Shown: positions 1 through 12,200, counted from the first letter of the stretch. The stretch is 64,000 nucleotides of DNA from Tipula vernalis (GCA_958295665.1 OY282560.1:102091930-102155929); one strand, 5' to 3'. Numbers and translations are program-made. The notes: generated by a model not told the origin, from the sequence alone.

Positions 1-31
1 TAATAAAGATAATATTTATTCAATAACTCAC

Positions 32-1224
32 TTATTTTTGTACCATTGTATAGATGGAACTGGATGTCCAGACATTGTGCAATCAAGTATAAGAGTTTCT
101 GTTTCATTTATTGAGATATGCTGTTGATAGTCTGCTTCAAAATAATTATCGGGAATTTTGATATGATTTAATACCGATAACCCGAAGGAATAAATTTCAT
201 TTTTATTCGATCCTATCGATAAATTTTTCAGCTCAACTTTCATTGGGACATTTACTTGTATCGTATACGTTATATTTCTGGTTCCATAAAAGTTGTTGGC
301 AATACACATGTAATCTCCACTATCTTGGAATTGGATCGAAGGAAAACTAAGTGTTGTTCCTATATTAAAATACTTCTGATTATAATCCCAACGAAAATCG
401 GGTAACGGATTACCTCCGGACGTACATATTAAACCAAATGAATCATTTTCTTTAAGCAATATTACATTTTGATATGGTCCACCACCCGAATTTATTGGCG
501 ATAAATCTAGTAGTGTTGCCCGTATATTAATTGGTGGCTCGAATATCTCAAAGTCAAAAACAGCAAAGTCAGATCCTGCTTTATTTGTTGCAATACATTT
601 CACTTTACCTTTCAGTTTTGATTTCACTGAATCGATTGCGATTGTTTGATCGGGTTGTTTAAAACGATCTATACTATCATCGTCTAACAACCAGGTGACA
701 TTATATTCACCACTTTCCATAGGACATGACATCGTGAATGGTTCCTCCAAAACTAATTCTTTTATGGGTGAATAATTTGAAAGTGCTTTTGGACTTTCAA
801 TCTTTTTTAATTTTATCGATTTTACAGCTGAGCTTAGTGTATTTTCCGTAAAACATTCATAGTCGCCAGAAAATTGAGTTGTATGATTTACGTTAAGTAT
901 AAAGGTCGATGAAATTTCAATTCCGTCTTTTTTCCAAATAGTTGATGGTGCTGGTTTCCCATAAGCGTGACAGATTAAATTAAAACTTTTTGTATTGTAC
1001 ACTTCAAGAATTTCTTCATTTGGGTCAATAGTAGTGGATCCTAAATCGTCTGATCGTTCTATTTTTAAAATGCTTGGTCCGTATAAGATATCCAATTTAA
1101 TTTCGGCGTCTACGATTCCCGCCTTATTTTTTGCTGTACACTTGTAAATACCGTTATCACTCTCGCTAACACTGGGAAATCTTAATGAAACGTTCTGATT
1201 AAAATTTTGTAAATTCAGGTTATT
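32..1224 (-). CDS. Hemicentin-like exon 12: second half of Ig16 to first half of Ig20
   Basis: Acceptor TTTTTAG. It encodes the end of Ig16 (NGIYKCTAKNKAG), Ig17 (LICHAYGKPAP, TIWKKDG), Ig18 (MSCPMESGEYNVTW), Ig19 (LICTSGGNPLPDF, GDYMCIANNFYG) and half of Ig20 (LDCTMSGHPVPSIQWYKN). It ends phase 2 at GTGAGT, the same place as in Ig8 and Ig14. The rest of Ig20 and the C-terminus lie outside the window. Confidence 0.88.
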
Positions 1225-1641
1225 CTAAAAAGGAATTTAGATTTTTAGAAAGTTTAATTTAAAGTCACAATTTTGTATTTAGATACTTACATGAGACCAT
1301 TTAATGTCAATTTTGTTACCAGGCACCACTACTAAAGGACACGGTAACGTAAACGGTTCACCTAACTTTATGGAATGTTCATGTGGATATGATGAAAGCA
1401 ATTCAGGTTTAACAGTGACCTCCACTAAAATATTTTGATCACGTGTTCCCATTTGACAAATATATTCGCCCGTTTGATTGGCATCACTGCCATCAATGGT
1501 AAGCACTGGCGTTTTAGAAATTGTTTCTCCATTTTGATTAATCCATTTAACGTTTGTTGTCTTGCCACTATACGCACACATAATATATTTTACGGCTTGA
1601 TCGTAAATTTCAATCGGCCGGATATTGTTAACCAAGTTAAT
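32..1641 (-). repeat. Six-Ig coding block 3 (Ig15-Ig20, cut by the window edge)
   Basis: Third tandem block. Matching words are GPSILKI, CPMESGEYNVTW and DYQQHISINETE. The entry intron is missing; the two internal introns are kept. The block is cut within its sixth Ig. Confidence 0.78.
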
Positions 1642-4600
1642 CACTTCGTTGACATAGAATAACACCTTGGTAGCTCCAAGCCTATTGGTTCTGATACATT
1701 TATAAATCCCGGCATCATCCGGTGTACTTTTCAACTTAACAAGAATCTGATTTCGCTCATTGACTCGAATACTTTAAATAAATAGTTAGTTTAATAATTT
1801 ATAAATGCTCTAGATTTACTTGCAACACTTACTCATTCTTAAACCAGTTAATTTCTGGAGGAGGATTCCCATCCATTCGGCAATCAAGACTAATTTGGTC
1901 TCCAACATTAAATTCTATATTCCTTTGGTAATCGGCATCAAAGAACTCTTTGGCAACATTCACATTTTTTACTGATATTGAAACACTGGCAGCGCCTTGA
2001 TGATTGTTAAAGTTAGCCTCATCCAGAAGTTGCGGCCGTGAATTTATGATCACGTCAAATGAATCAGTTTTTTCCCCTAAATAATTTTTTGCGATGCATA
2101 CGTAATTTCCTCGATCATCTGAAGTGACTGAAGCAATAGAAATGAATTTTTCATGCGAAAATTGTTGACCATCTTTATGCCAATAAATTTCAGGACTTGG
2201 ATTTCCTTTTGCATTACACGTTAGATCCAATAATTCTGTAGTCTTGAGTGTGATGCTGAACAAATTTGATGAAACGTTTACAATTTGATTGTGTTTTGTT
2301 GTTGTGACAATATCATAAGGGGCCATTAAAACATCGAATTTGAATGCAGCTTTTGTAGAGCCCGCTTTGTTAGTGGCTATGCAAGTAACATCACCTGCCA
2401 AGTTTGGAGTTACCACATTAAATTTAATTGATTCATTCGATTGCTTATAGGTATCGATGCTATTTTCGTCCAAAAACCATTTCACATTGAAATCTTCATT
2501 TTTCATTGGACATGTCATTGTGAACGGTTCATTTTCTGTTAAGTTTACCAATTTGGGATAATTTGGTAACACACTCGGTTTTGTGATAACCTTTAATGTA
2601 AGATCTCGTATGGCGGAATTTAATTTATTTTTCGTAAAACATTGATATTTATCCAATGATTCCATGGTCAGGGAGTCGATATTTAATTCATGTGTCATTG
2701 AAATCTCAAAATTATTTTTCTTCCAAATAGTCGTCGGATTTGGATTACCATTTACATGACAGACTAGCCTAAAACTGCTAGTGTTGTAAATTTCTAATAA
2801 ATTTTGATTGGGTTCCACCATGCTAGTTCCAAAGTCGTCTATTCTTTCTACGTTTATTATGTTAGGCTCATATGTCACATTAACCGTTAGTACAATTTCC
2901 ATCGATCCTGCTTTATTTTCTGTCCTACATTTGTAAATTCCGTTGTTATTGTGCCCGGCTGATGGTATATTGTACTTATTATCCATGGCCGTGTTCTGGT
3001 GGACTAACATACCATTCTATAAGTGAATATAAAAATATTTATTCCATTCCCTTTAACATAAGTATCCCAACTAGTTGTATATACTTACATGATACCAGGT
3101 AATATTCCATTTATTATTAGAAATTACCTTTAAGGGACATTCTAACACCAATGGATGTCCCAATTGTGCTTCCAATATTTTATCATATGAATCAAGAGGT
3201 TTGACTTTAATCACTATGTCTACATTAAGTGGTTGCGTTTTCATTCCAGAATCAGTTTCGATTTGACAATAGTAATCACCAGATTTGGAAGTGTCGCTTC
3301 CATTTAGGATTAGTATGGGAGAGTTTGACACAATCGTCTGGGTGCTGGATGACCAACGAATTTTACTTGAAATTCCTTCGTAGACACAAAGAAGGTGATG
3401 GGTTAAATGGTCGAAAATTTCAAAAGGTTTGTTTGTATCGATAAATTGAACTGTAAGTTTCGAATGTTTTTAGAAAATGAAATTCCATCCAATTGACAAC
3501 TAATTATCGCTTACCTTGAGCACTTAGAAAAAATACAATTTCCAGTTGTCCGTAAGTATTCTTACCTACACACTTATAGATTCCATTGTCTGAAATTGCA
3601 ATATTGTCAAAACGAAGCGTCTTATTGCTCCAATTCAGGATGTTGCTATACAAAAATAACAACAAAGAACAAAGTTTAATTTATTGGGGATCCTCAACAA
3701 AATTTACCTACCTATTATAAAACCATTCTATTTTCGGTTCTGGATATCCATTGATTGGGCATTTCAGTAAAATATCGTCACCTACATTGAATCGAATGAG
3801 TTGCTTGTAATGGGCGCTGTAGTAATCCACAGGAACTGTAATTTATGAATGAAAATTAGTGAATATATATGACAAACCTCTTTTGTACCTAAACACCGTA
3901 CTCACAATTTGGAAGATTATCTAATTTTAAAATTGTAATATTCGTGTTAGTTGCAGTCCGATGTAAATCTGCTGCATACGGAATTCTTGGTGGAAAACCC
4001 ACAATCACTTCAAACGTTTTGGATTGCATGCCCAAAATATTTATTGCTGTGCATGTATAATTTGCCGTATCCTTCGATTGTAGAGAGGTGAACGAGATTG
4101 AACTGATATTTGAATGATGTTGATTGTCTTTCGACCAATAAATGTTGGGAGTCGGTTTTCCGAGTGCGACACAAGTGATTTCCAATGTTTTGTTTTCCAT
4201 TAGAGTTGTTTTATTATTTGCCGTACCAGATAAATCGTAGGGAGCTCGCAGCACATCAAATGTTAAATTAGCCCAAACGGTTCCTGCTTTATTTGTGGCT
4301 TTACAAACTGCATTTCCATCCATACCCGTTTCAGTTACAGAACTAATCAGAATGGAATTATCCATTTGCTTAAAATGTTCTAATGATTTTCCATTTAAAG
4401 TCCATGTCACCTCATATTCACCAAATTCCACTGGGCAACTTACCGTAAATGGCTGATGCTCTGTTAGATTATAAACGTTTTGATATGCATCTTGCATTTT
4501 GGGTATTTTGATTTCATTTAGCGTTATAGTACGTGAAACCGATTTCAGCTCATTTTGCGCTGAACATTCAATGAGCCCCGTGAAACCAAATGTTGTGTCA

Positions 4601-6199
4601 TTTAGAGTGATTGTTTTACCAGTTGAAATGATATTTCCTTCTTTAATCCAGCTTATAATTGGTTCCGGATTTCCATTGACAGTGCAAGTTAGACTAAGCG
4701 TAGAAGTATTAAAAATGTCTAGTTTCTGCGTGTTGGGATCTAACTCAAGAGTTTCTATATCGTCTGCTTTTGTTATTTTTAATATGCTCGGTTCATATAT
4801 AACATTGATGTGAATGGTCGCATCTACTTTGCCACCCTTATTCTCCGCAACACATTTGTACTCACCATTTGTGTCGTGATTAGCTTTTGGCCAGGTCAGA
4901 TAACTATCTTGATTTAAAAGTGTCCGATTCTATCGAAATTATATAAAAGTTATATTTTGCAATTTCACATAGTTTGTAGGAACTTACTTGAAACCAAGTT
5001 ATAGTTAAGTTATTATTAGGAATAATTTCGAGGGGACATTCCAATTTGAATGAGCCGCCTAATTTAACTTTATGAATTCGTTCGAAAGTGGGGAGCAACT
5101 TTGGTGGAATGACGATATCAACAATAATTTTTTGTTCTGCTTCATCTAAAGTCGATTTGATTTGGCAGCTGTAACTACCTGATTGTGTCACATCATTACC
5201 ATTTATGTTTAAGACTGAAGTATTTGAGACACTCTCAACTGTGTTTTTTATCCACTTTACACTAGGTTCGGGGTTACCTTCAGCCGAGCAGTTTATATTT
5301 AGCAGAGTTTTGTCGTAAACTCCAATCGGTTGCGTTATGTCAATTGACGTGTCTATAATGAATTTAAAAAACTTTAAACCTCCTTACATTCACACACCCG
5401 TGCTGAACTTACTAGTGGCCAAATTTAACATATTTACAAATTTTGGTGGATATTGAACATTTAGTTGTACATTAGCACTCTTTTGTTCAGTATTCTTAAC
5501 TGCTAAACATGTATAAGTACCACTAAACTTCGGCTTTATATCACGTAATATTAAGTTTGTCCCATTTAACTGTCGACACAAATTTATACGGTTAAAAAAG
5601 AACTTCGCTCTTAAAAAATGTACTTACCTCAGAACCTTGAGGCAAATCAGTCTTTTGATTAAACAACCATTTGGTTGTGTTTATAACTGATGGAAAATTT
5701 GGAAGCACATCACATTTTAGCTCAATAAATTGTTCCCCGGTAGGAATAGTTATTGAAGTTTGTTCAATGTTCACACTGAAAGGAATCGCTAATACCTTCA
5801 CTTTAGATATGGATTCAGTAACGCCTACACTATTTTTTGCAGTGCATTTATAATCACCCGCGTCGGACATTTCAGCTTTATTAATGGTATGATTCAGGAT
5901 GTTACTTTGTCTAGAAATTATAAGTAAATATTAACAGAATTTCTACACTCAATTAACGAATACGATTGTATGTTATACATAGAGCTGAACGATTTTATTT
6001 CAGAATTAACTCCCACTTTTGACCAACTCATTGTAACATTGGCTGCTGAAATTACACCACATATTAAGTAAATAGGTTCTCCCTCTTTTACACTAATCAT
6101 TGGAACTATTGTTGCGCCTGGTTTCATTAAACGATTTGCACCAATGTTCGGTGTTAAAAGCCTTTCGATGATATTTTTTGTTGGATCTTTCCCATGAAG
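32..6199 (-). CDS. Hemicentin-like protein, Ig-domain part (11 exons, 3' end outside window)
   Basis: Hemicentins are secreted extracellular matrix proteins with an N-terminal von Willebrand A domain and a long run of Ig domains; they act in cell-matrix and tissue-tissue adhesion. Eleven exons on the minus strand (5979-6199, 5628-5910, 5413-5569, 4988-5352, 3906-4929, 3712-3835, 3515-3645, 3089-3450, 1833-3016, 1291-1771, 32-1224) join in frame; exon lengths and split codons all agree and there is no stop. Introns are 58-72 bp with GT...AG borders. The joined part is about 1,841 residues with about 20 I-set Ig domains, each with a Cys...Trp...Cys core and DxGxYxCxAxNxxG-like endings. The start lies in the VWA exon at 34113-35288. 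The last donor (positions 30-31) shows that the gene runs off the left edge. Hemicentin is the best fit; another VWA-Ig protein is possible. Confidence 0.85.
1291..1771 (-). CDS. Hemicentin-like exon 11: end of Ig14, Ig15, first half of Ig16
   Basis: Acceptor TTTAAAG, phase-2 entry. It holds the closing strand of Ig14 (DDAGIYKCIRTNRLG), Ig15 (IMCAYSGK, VKWINQ, GEYICQMG) and the start of Ig16 (FTLPCPLVVVP, IKWSH). It ends phase 0 at GTAAGTATC. The intron that separates blocks 1 and 2 is absent between blocks 2 and 3. Confidence 0.87.
1833..3016 (-). CDS. Hemicentin-like exon 10: second half of Ig10 to first half of Ig14
   Basis: Acceptor CTTATAG. The 1,184-bp exon contains the end of Ig10 (NGIYKCRTENKAG), Ig11 (LVCHVNGNPNP), Ig12 (MTCPMKNEDFNVKW), Ig13 (LTCNAKGNPSP, GNYVCIAKNYLG) and the first half of Ig14 (LDCRMDGNPPPEINWFKN). 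It ends phase 2 at GTAAGT. It corresponds to exons 6 and 7 of the first block with no intron between Ig13 and Ig14. Confidence 0.88.
3089..3450 (-). CDS. Hemicentin-like exon 9: Ig9 and first half of Ig10
   Basis: Acceptor ACTTACAG, phase-1 entry. It opens the second six-Ig block. Ig9 has Cys in LLCVYEG, Trp in IRWSSS and Cys in GDYYCQIE. Ig10 starts with LVLECPLKVI and ITWYH and is split by the conserved phase-0 intron. It is the counterpart of exon 5. Confidence 0.85.
3515..3645 (-). CDS. Hemicentin-like exon 8: second half of Ig8
   Basis: Acceptor TTGTATAG, phase-2 entry. It encodes NILNWSNKTLRF and the closing strand ISDNGIYKCVGKN, and ends phase 1 at GTAAGC. It is too short and methionine-poor for a simple open-frame search but is required to keep the frame. 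Confidence 0.82.
3712..3835 (-). CDS. Hemicentin-like exon 7: first half of Ig8
   Basis: Short exon with acceptor AATTACAG. It encodes DYYSAHYKQLIRFNVGDD and the Ig8 Cys and Trp (LLKCPINGYPEP, IEWFYN). It ends phase 2 at GTAGGT. The phase-2 border after Trp-x-x-Asn recurs in Ig14 (WFKN) and Ig20 (WYKN). Confidence 0.82.
3906..4929 (-). CDS. Hemicentin-like exon 6: second half of Ig4 to Ig7
   Basis: This 1,024-bp exon has no internal methionine in its first third, so part of it is missed by a methionine-started reading; the frame is nevertheless open throughout. It holds the end of Ig4 (NGEYKCVAENKGG), Ig5 (LTCTVNGNPEP, SWIKEG), Ig6 (VSCPVEFGEYEVTW) and Ig7 (ITCVALGKPTP, YWSKD). It ends phase 1 at GTGAGT. 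The intron that follows, in the Ig7-Ig8 linker, has no counterpart in the other two blocks. Confidence 0.88.
4988..5352 (-). CDS. Hemicentin-like exon 5: Ig3 and first half of Ig4
   Basis: Acceptor CATTATAG, phase-1 entry. Ig3 has Cys in NINCSAEG, Trp in VKWIK and Cys in GSYSCQIK. Ig4 starts with FKLECPLEIIP and TITWFQ and is interrupted by a phase-0 intron right after WFQ. The same intron position recurs in Ig10 (WYH) and Ig16 (WSH). This exon opens the first of three six-Ig blocks. Confidence 0.87.
5413..5569 (-). CDS. Hemicentin-like exon 4: second half of Ig2
   Basis: Acceptor TCGACAG, phase-0 entry. It encodes the second Cys strand of Ig2 (FSGTYTCLAVKN) and the linker to Ig3 (VQYPPKF). 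It ends phase 1 at a GTAAGT donor just before the first six-Ig block. Confidence 0.85.
5628..5910 (-). CDS. Hemicentin-like exon 3: end of Ig1, first half of Ig2
   Basis: Acceptor TTTCTAG, phase-2 entry. It completes Ig1 with MSDAGDYKCTAKNSVG, then starts Ig2 with Cys in ELKCDV and Trp in TKWLF. It ends phase 0 at GAG followed by GTAAGT. The frame agrees with both neighbouring exons. Confidence 0.85.
5979..6199 (-). CDS. Hemicentin-like exon 2: linker and first half of Ig1
   Basis: The exon follows an acceptor TTACAG and begins with codons for LHGKDPTKNIIERLLTP, which reads as a natural continuation of the VWA exon ending in TFKVV; both borders are phase 0. It then carries the start of Ig1, with Cys in YLICGV and Trp in MSWSKV. 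It ends in phase 2 at a GTATAA donor, which is weaker than its neighbours. The exact 5' border is inferred; an open frame continues upstream to about 6277 but has low-complexity content. Confidence 0.7.
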
Positions 6200-7144
6200 C
6201 TGTAACATCACATTTTTATAGTTATTTAAAATAATTTTTTTAACATTAACCAAAGCACCTAGATACCAAACTCGCAATTATTAAATTCAAGCTTAATTTA
6301 AGGCGAATATAAAAAAAAAATTTATGAAATTCTATGAAGCCACAATTCGCAGCCAATTTTAGCCGTGTGGTAAAGTGAATGGTAAAGTGTGAAGTGTAAA
6401 GATATTTTTTCTTTAACGGACCGTCTGACACCGGGACGCTGGACAATGGTTCAAACTTTTAAATTGCAGTACCTAAGGGTCTTATGATACGTAAAACGCA
6501 AAATATTTTTAATTGTAAAATATAAAGAGCTCATGAGGTGATTAGAACTTCGGTCTTCAATCAATCCCGAAATGAATCTCTTAAGTCAATCTTCAGCTCA
6601 ACCTTCAACTTAATATACAAATCAACCACCATCTCAACTGCAACATAATTATAAACGCAATCACTAAATTAACCGCCAACCAAACCCTCAAATCCATCAC
6701 CAAGTCAACATTCAAATCAACCCTTAACCTAACTCCAAATCAACTCTTAAATAATTCGCCAGCCGAACAACTCACTTAACCGCAATGCAGGCTAATTAAA
6801 TCCTAACTCAACTTAGCTCGAACCAAATCTCAACCCTCTCCTCAACTCATACCATCATACCAACATACCATAATACCATCGTACCATCACCATCCTACCA
6901 TTATACCACCATACCTTCATACCATCATCGTCATCATATCGTGTGCATTCGTTTAAATATCTGTACATATATATATAAACACTCGCTTTTAAATACAGTG
7001 AAACCTGGATACAGTGACACCTGGAAATTGGTTTCAAAATATATATTTTTGTTTTCCCTTGACATATCTATTCCTTGCTCCATCTAATTTTCTCTCATTT
7101 CATTGTTTTCTAATTGAAAATCCACTTAGCAAATCTTTTGTAAA
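6200..7144. other. AT-rich DNA with G-poor, C/A-rich low-complexity stretch; no gene
   Basis: From about 6590 to 6910 the plus strand is almost free of G and repeats words such as AACTCAACC and TCAACC, then ACCATCATACC. Related stretches are at 41590-41715 and 61020-61150. At 6994-7025 there are two CAGTGA(A/C)ACCTGGA words resembling the ends of the pogo-like repeats at 41.2 and 60.5 kb. No credible coding sequence was found. Confidence 0.55.
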
Positions 7145-9160
7145 CTTACAATATATTTCTCTCAAAATTCTGTGAAATCAAAATTCGAGTTTTAACTCAA
7201 TTCCTCAAGTTTACCAAATATTTTATTTGGTTTGGAATGCCAAAACCATTTTTGTAAATTTAAATTCCTAATTCAAATTTCTCGCAAAACTCTGTGAAAT
7301 CAAAATTCGAGTTTTAACTCAATTCCTCAATTTTACCAAAGATTTTATTTGGCTTGGAATGCCAAAACCATTTTTGTAAATTTAAATTCCTAATTCAAAT
7401 TTCTCTCAAAATTCTGTGAAATCAAAATTAGAGTTTTAACTCAATTCCTCAATTTTACCAAATATTTTATTTGGCTTGGAATGCCAAAACCATTTTTGTA
7501 AATTTAAATTCCTAATTCAAATTTCTCTCAAAATTCTGTGAAATCAAAATTCGAGTTTTAACTCAATTCCTCAAGTTTACCAAAGATTTTATTTGGTTTG
7601 GAATGCCAAAGCCATTTTTTTAAATTTAAATTCCTAATTCAAATTTCTCTCAAAATTCTGTGAAATCAAAATTCGAGTTTTAACTCAATTCCTCAATTTT
7701 ACCAAAAATTTTATTTGGTTTGGAATGCCAAAACCATTTTTTTAAATTTAAATTCCTAATTCAAATTTCTCTCAAAATTCTGTGAAAACAAAATTAGAGT
7801 TTTAACTCAATTCCTCAAGTTTACCAAAGATTTTATTTGGCTTGGAATGCCAAAACCATTTTTTAAAATTTAAATTCCTAATTCAAATTTCTCTCAAAAT
7901 TCTGTGAAATCAAAATTCGAGTTTTAACTCAATTCCTCAAGTTTTCCAAAGATTTTATTTGGTTTGGAATGCCAAAACCATTTTTTTAAATTTAAATTCC
8001 TAATTCAAATTTCTCTCAAAATTCTGTGAAATCAAAATTCGAGTTTTAACTCAATTCCTCAAGTTTACCAAAGATTTTATTTGGCTTGGAATGCCAAAAC
8101 CATTTTTTAAAATTTAAATTCCTAATTCAAATTTCTCTCAAAATTCTGTGAAATCAAAATTCGAGTTTTAACTCAATTCCTCAAGTTTTCCAAAGATTTT
8201 ATTTGGTTTGGAATGCCAAAACCATTTTTTTAAATTTAAATTCCTAATTCAAATTTCTCTCAAAATTCTGTGAAATCAAAATTCGAGTTTTAACTCAATT
8301 CCTCAAGTTTACCAAAGATTTTATTTGGTTTGGAATGCCAAAACCATTTTTTTAAATTTAAATTCCTAATTCAAATTTCTCTCAAAATTCTGTGAAATCA
8401 TAATTCGAGTTTTAACTCAATTCCTCAAGTTTACCAAAGATTTTATTTGGTTTGGAATGCCAAAACCATTTTTGTAAATTTAAATTCCTAATTCAAATTT
8501 CTCGCAAAATTCTGTGAAATCAAAATTAGAGTTTTAACTCAATTCCTCAATTTTACCAAAGATTTTATTTGGTTTGGAATGCCAAAACCATTTTTGTAAA
8601 TTTAAATTCCTAATTCAAATTTCTCTCAAAATTCTGTGAAATCAAAATTCGAGTTTTAACTCAATTCCTCAAGTTTTCCATAAATTTTATTTGGTTTGGA
8701 ATGCCAAAACCATTTTTTTAAATTTAAATTCCTAATTCAAATTTCTCTCAAAATTCTGTGAAATCAAAATTCGAGTTTTAACTCAATTCCTCAAGTTTTC
8801 CAAAGATTTTATTTGGTTTGGAATGCCAAAACCATTTTTTTAAATTTAAATTCCTAATTCAAATTTCTCTCAAAATTCTGTGAAATCAAAATTCGAGTTT
8901 TAACTCAATTCCTCAAGTTTACCAAAGATTTTATTTGGCTTGGAATGCCAAAACCATTTTTTAAAATTTAAATTCCTAATTCAAATTTCTCTCAAAATTC
9001 TGTGAAATCAAAATTCGAGTTTTAACTCAATTCCTCAAGTTTTCCAAAGATTTTATTTGGTTTGGAATGCCAAAACCATTTTTTTAAATTTAAATTCCTA
9101 ATTCAAATTTCTCTCAAAATTCTGTGAAATCAAAATTCGAGTTTTAACTCAATTCCTCAA

Positions 9161-9275
9161 AAAATTGAGGAATTGAGTTAAAACTCGAATTTTGATTTCA
9201 CAGAATTTTGCGAGAAATTTGAATTAGAAATTTAAATTTAATAAAATGGTTTTGGCATTCAAAACCAAACCGGTA
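9161..9275 (-). repeat. Inverted satellite monomer, junction 1
   Basis: Head-to-tail order breaks at about 9160 in CCTCAAAAAATTGAGG and one monomer runs in reverse until about ACCGGT at 9270. The preceding and inverted monomers form arms of about 110 bp, nearly perfect. This copy has ATTAGAAATTTAAATTTAATA where the other junctions have GGAATTT and AAAA. Confidence 0.9.
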
Positions 9276-12200
9276 AAAACCAAATATTTTATTAGGTTTG
9301 GAATGCTAAATCCATTTTTGTAAATTTAAATTCCTAATTCAAATTTCTCGCAAAATTCTGTGAAATCAAAATTCGAGTTTTAACTCAATTCCTCAATTTT
9401 ACCAAAGATTTTATTTGGTTTGGAATGCCAAAACCATTTTTGTAAATTTAAATTCCTAATTCAAATTTCTCTCAAAATTCTGTGAAAACAAAATTCAAGT
9501 TTTAGCTCAATTCCTCAATTTTACCAAATATTTTATTTGGCTTGGAATGCCAAAACCATTTTTTTAAATTTAAATTCCTAATTCAAATTTCTCTCAAAAT
9601 TCTGTGAAATCAAAATTCGAGTTTTAACTCAATTCCTCAATTTTACCAAATATTTTATTTGGTTTGGAATGCCAAAACCATTTTTGTAAATTTAAATTCC
9701 TAATTCAAATTTCTCGCAAAATTCTGTGAAATCAAAATTCGAGTTTTAACTCAATTCCTTAATTTTACCAAAGATTTTATTTGGCTTGGAATGCCAAAAC
9801 CATTTTTTAAAATTAAAATTCCTAATTCAAATTTCTCTCAAAATTCTGTGGAAACAAAATTAGAGTTTTAACTCAATTCCTCAATTTTACCAAATATTTT
9901 ATTTGGCTTGGAATGCCAAAACCATTTTTTAAAATTTAAATCCCTAATTCAAATTTCTCTCAAAATTCTGTGAAATCAAAATTCGAGTTTTAATTCAATT
10001 CTTCAATTTTACCAAATATTTTATTTGGTATGGAATGCCAAAACAATTTTTGTAAATTTAAATTCCTAATTCAAATTTCTCGCAAAATTCTGTGAAAACA
10101 AAATTCAAGTTTTAACTCAATTCCTCAATTTTACCAAATATTTTATTTGGCTTGGAATGCCAAAACCATTTTTGTAAATTTAAATTCCTAATTCAAATTT
10201 CTCGCAAAATTCTGTGAAATCAAAATTAGAGTTTTAACTCAATTCCTCAATTTTACCAAAGATTTTATTTGGCTTGGAATGCCAAAACATTTTTTAAAAT
10301 TCATATTCCTAATTCAAATTTCTCTCAAAATTCTGTGAAAACAAAATTAGAGTTTTAACTCAATTCCTCAATTTTACCAAATATTTTATTTGGCTTGGAA
10401 TGACAAAACCATTTTTTTAAATTTAAATTCCTAATTCAAATTTCTCTCAAAATTCTGTGAAATCAAAATTCGAATTTTAACTCAATTCCTCAATTTTACC
10501 AAAAATTTTATTTGGTTTGGAATGCCAGAACCATTTTTTTAAATTTAAATTCCTATTTCAAATTTATCTCAAAATTCTGTGAAATCAAAATTCGAGTTTT
10601 AACGCATTTCCTCAATTTTACCAAAGATTTTATTTGGTTTAGAATGCCAAAACCATTTTTTTAAATTTAAATTCCTAATTCAAATTTCTCTCAAAATTCT
10701 GTGAAATCAAAATTCGAGTTTTAACTCAATTCCTCAAGTTTACCAAAGATTGTATTTGGTTTGGAATGCCAAAACCATTTTTTAAAATTTAAATTCCTAA
10801 TTCAAATTTCTCTCAAAATTCTGTGAAATCAAAATTCGAGTTTTAACTCAATTCCTCAAGTTTACCAAAGATTTTATTTGGCTTGGAATGCCAAAACCAT
10901 TTTTTAAAATTTAAATTCCTAATTCAAATTTCTCTCAAAATTCTGTGAAATCAAAATTCGAATTTTAACTCAATTCCTAAATTTTACCAAATATTTTATT
11001 TGGCTTGGAATGCCAAAACCATTTTTTTAAATTTAAATTCCTAATTCAAATTTCTCTCAAAATTCTGTGAAATCAAAATTCGAGTTTTAACTCAATTCCT
11101 CAATTTTACCAAAAATTTTATTTGGTTTGGAATGCCAAAACCATTTTTGTAAATTTAAATTCCTAATTCAAATTTCTCGCAAAATTCTGTGAAATCAAAA
11201 TTCGAGTTTTAACTCAATTCCTCAATTTTACCAAATATTTTATTTGGTTTGGAATGCCAAAACCATTTTTGTAAATTTAAATTCCTAATTCAAATTTCTC
11301 TCAAAATTCTGTGAAATCAAAATTCGAATTTTAACTCAATTCCTCAATTTTACCAAAGATTTTATTTGGCTTGGAATGCCAAAACCATTTTTGTAAATTT
11401 AAATTCCTAATTCAAATTTCTCTCAAAATTCTGTGAAATCAAAATTCGAGTTTTAACTCAATTCCTCAATTTTACCAAATATTTTATTTGGTTTGGAATG
11501 CCAAAACCATTTTTGTAAATTTAAATTCCTAATTCAAATTTCTCGCAAAACTCTGTGAAATCAAAATTCGAGTTTTAACTCAATTCCTCAATTTTACCAA
11601 AGATTTTATTTGGCTTGGAATGCCAAAACCATTTTTTAAAATTTAAATTCCTAATTCAAATTTCTCTCAAAATTCTGTGAAATCAAAATTCGAGTTTTAA
11701 CTCAATTCCTCAATTTTACCAAATATTTTATTTGGTTTGGAATGCCAAAACCATTTTTGTAAATTTAAATGCCTAATTCAAATTTCTCTCAAAATTCTGT
11801 GAAATCAAAATTCGAGTTTTAACTCAATTCCTCAAGTTTACCAAAGATTTTATTTGGCTTGGAATGCCAAAACCATTTTTTTAAATTTAAATTCCTAATT
11901 CAAATTTCTCTCAAAATTCTGTGAAATCAAAATTCGAGTTTTAACTCAATTCCTCAATTTTACCAAATATTTTATTTGGTTTGGAATGCCAAAACCATTT
12001 TTTAAAATTTAAATTCCTAATTCAAATTTTTCTCAAAATTCTGTGAAATCAAAATTCGAATTTTAACTCAATTCCTCAATTTTACCAAAGATTTTATTTG
12101 GCTTGGAATGCCAAAACCATTTTTGTAAATTTAAATTCCTAATTCAAATTTCTCTCAAAATTCTGTGAAATCAAAATTCGAATTTTAACTCAATTCCTCA

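Larger units (their letters stand above)
1642..3450 (-). repeat. Six-Ig coding block 2 (Ig9-Ig14)
   Basis: Second tandem block. Its signature words match block 1 position by position: EPNIINV for EPSILKI, CPMKNEDFNVKW for CPVEFGEYEVTW, MAPYDIV for RAPYDLS, DYQRNIEFNVGDQ for HYKQLIRFNVGDD. It has the phase-1 entry intron, the phase-0 intron in its second Ig and the phase-2 intron in its sixth Ig. Confidence 0.8.
3515..5352 (-). repeat. Six-Ig coding block 1 (Ig3-Ig8)
   Basis: First of three tandem coding blocks. Block order is: Ig with VYDK...NINC, Ig split after Trp-Phe-Gln, an EPSILKI Ig, a CPVEFGEYEVTW Ig, a RAPYDL Ig, and a DYYSAHYKQ Ig split after FYN. The same order, signature words and intron places appear in blocks 2 and 3. 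Confidence 0.8.

Noticed and set aside
1435..5853. Open frames on the plus strand across the Ig exons
   Set aside because: They are antisense shadows of the intact Ig coding exons and carry no motif.
5918..6277. Start of a separate Ig gene at the methionine near 6277
   Set aside because: The upstream residues are low complexity; the TTACAG acceptor at 6200-6201 gives a sequence that continues the VWA exon in phase.
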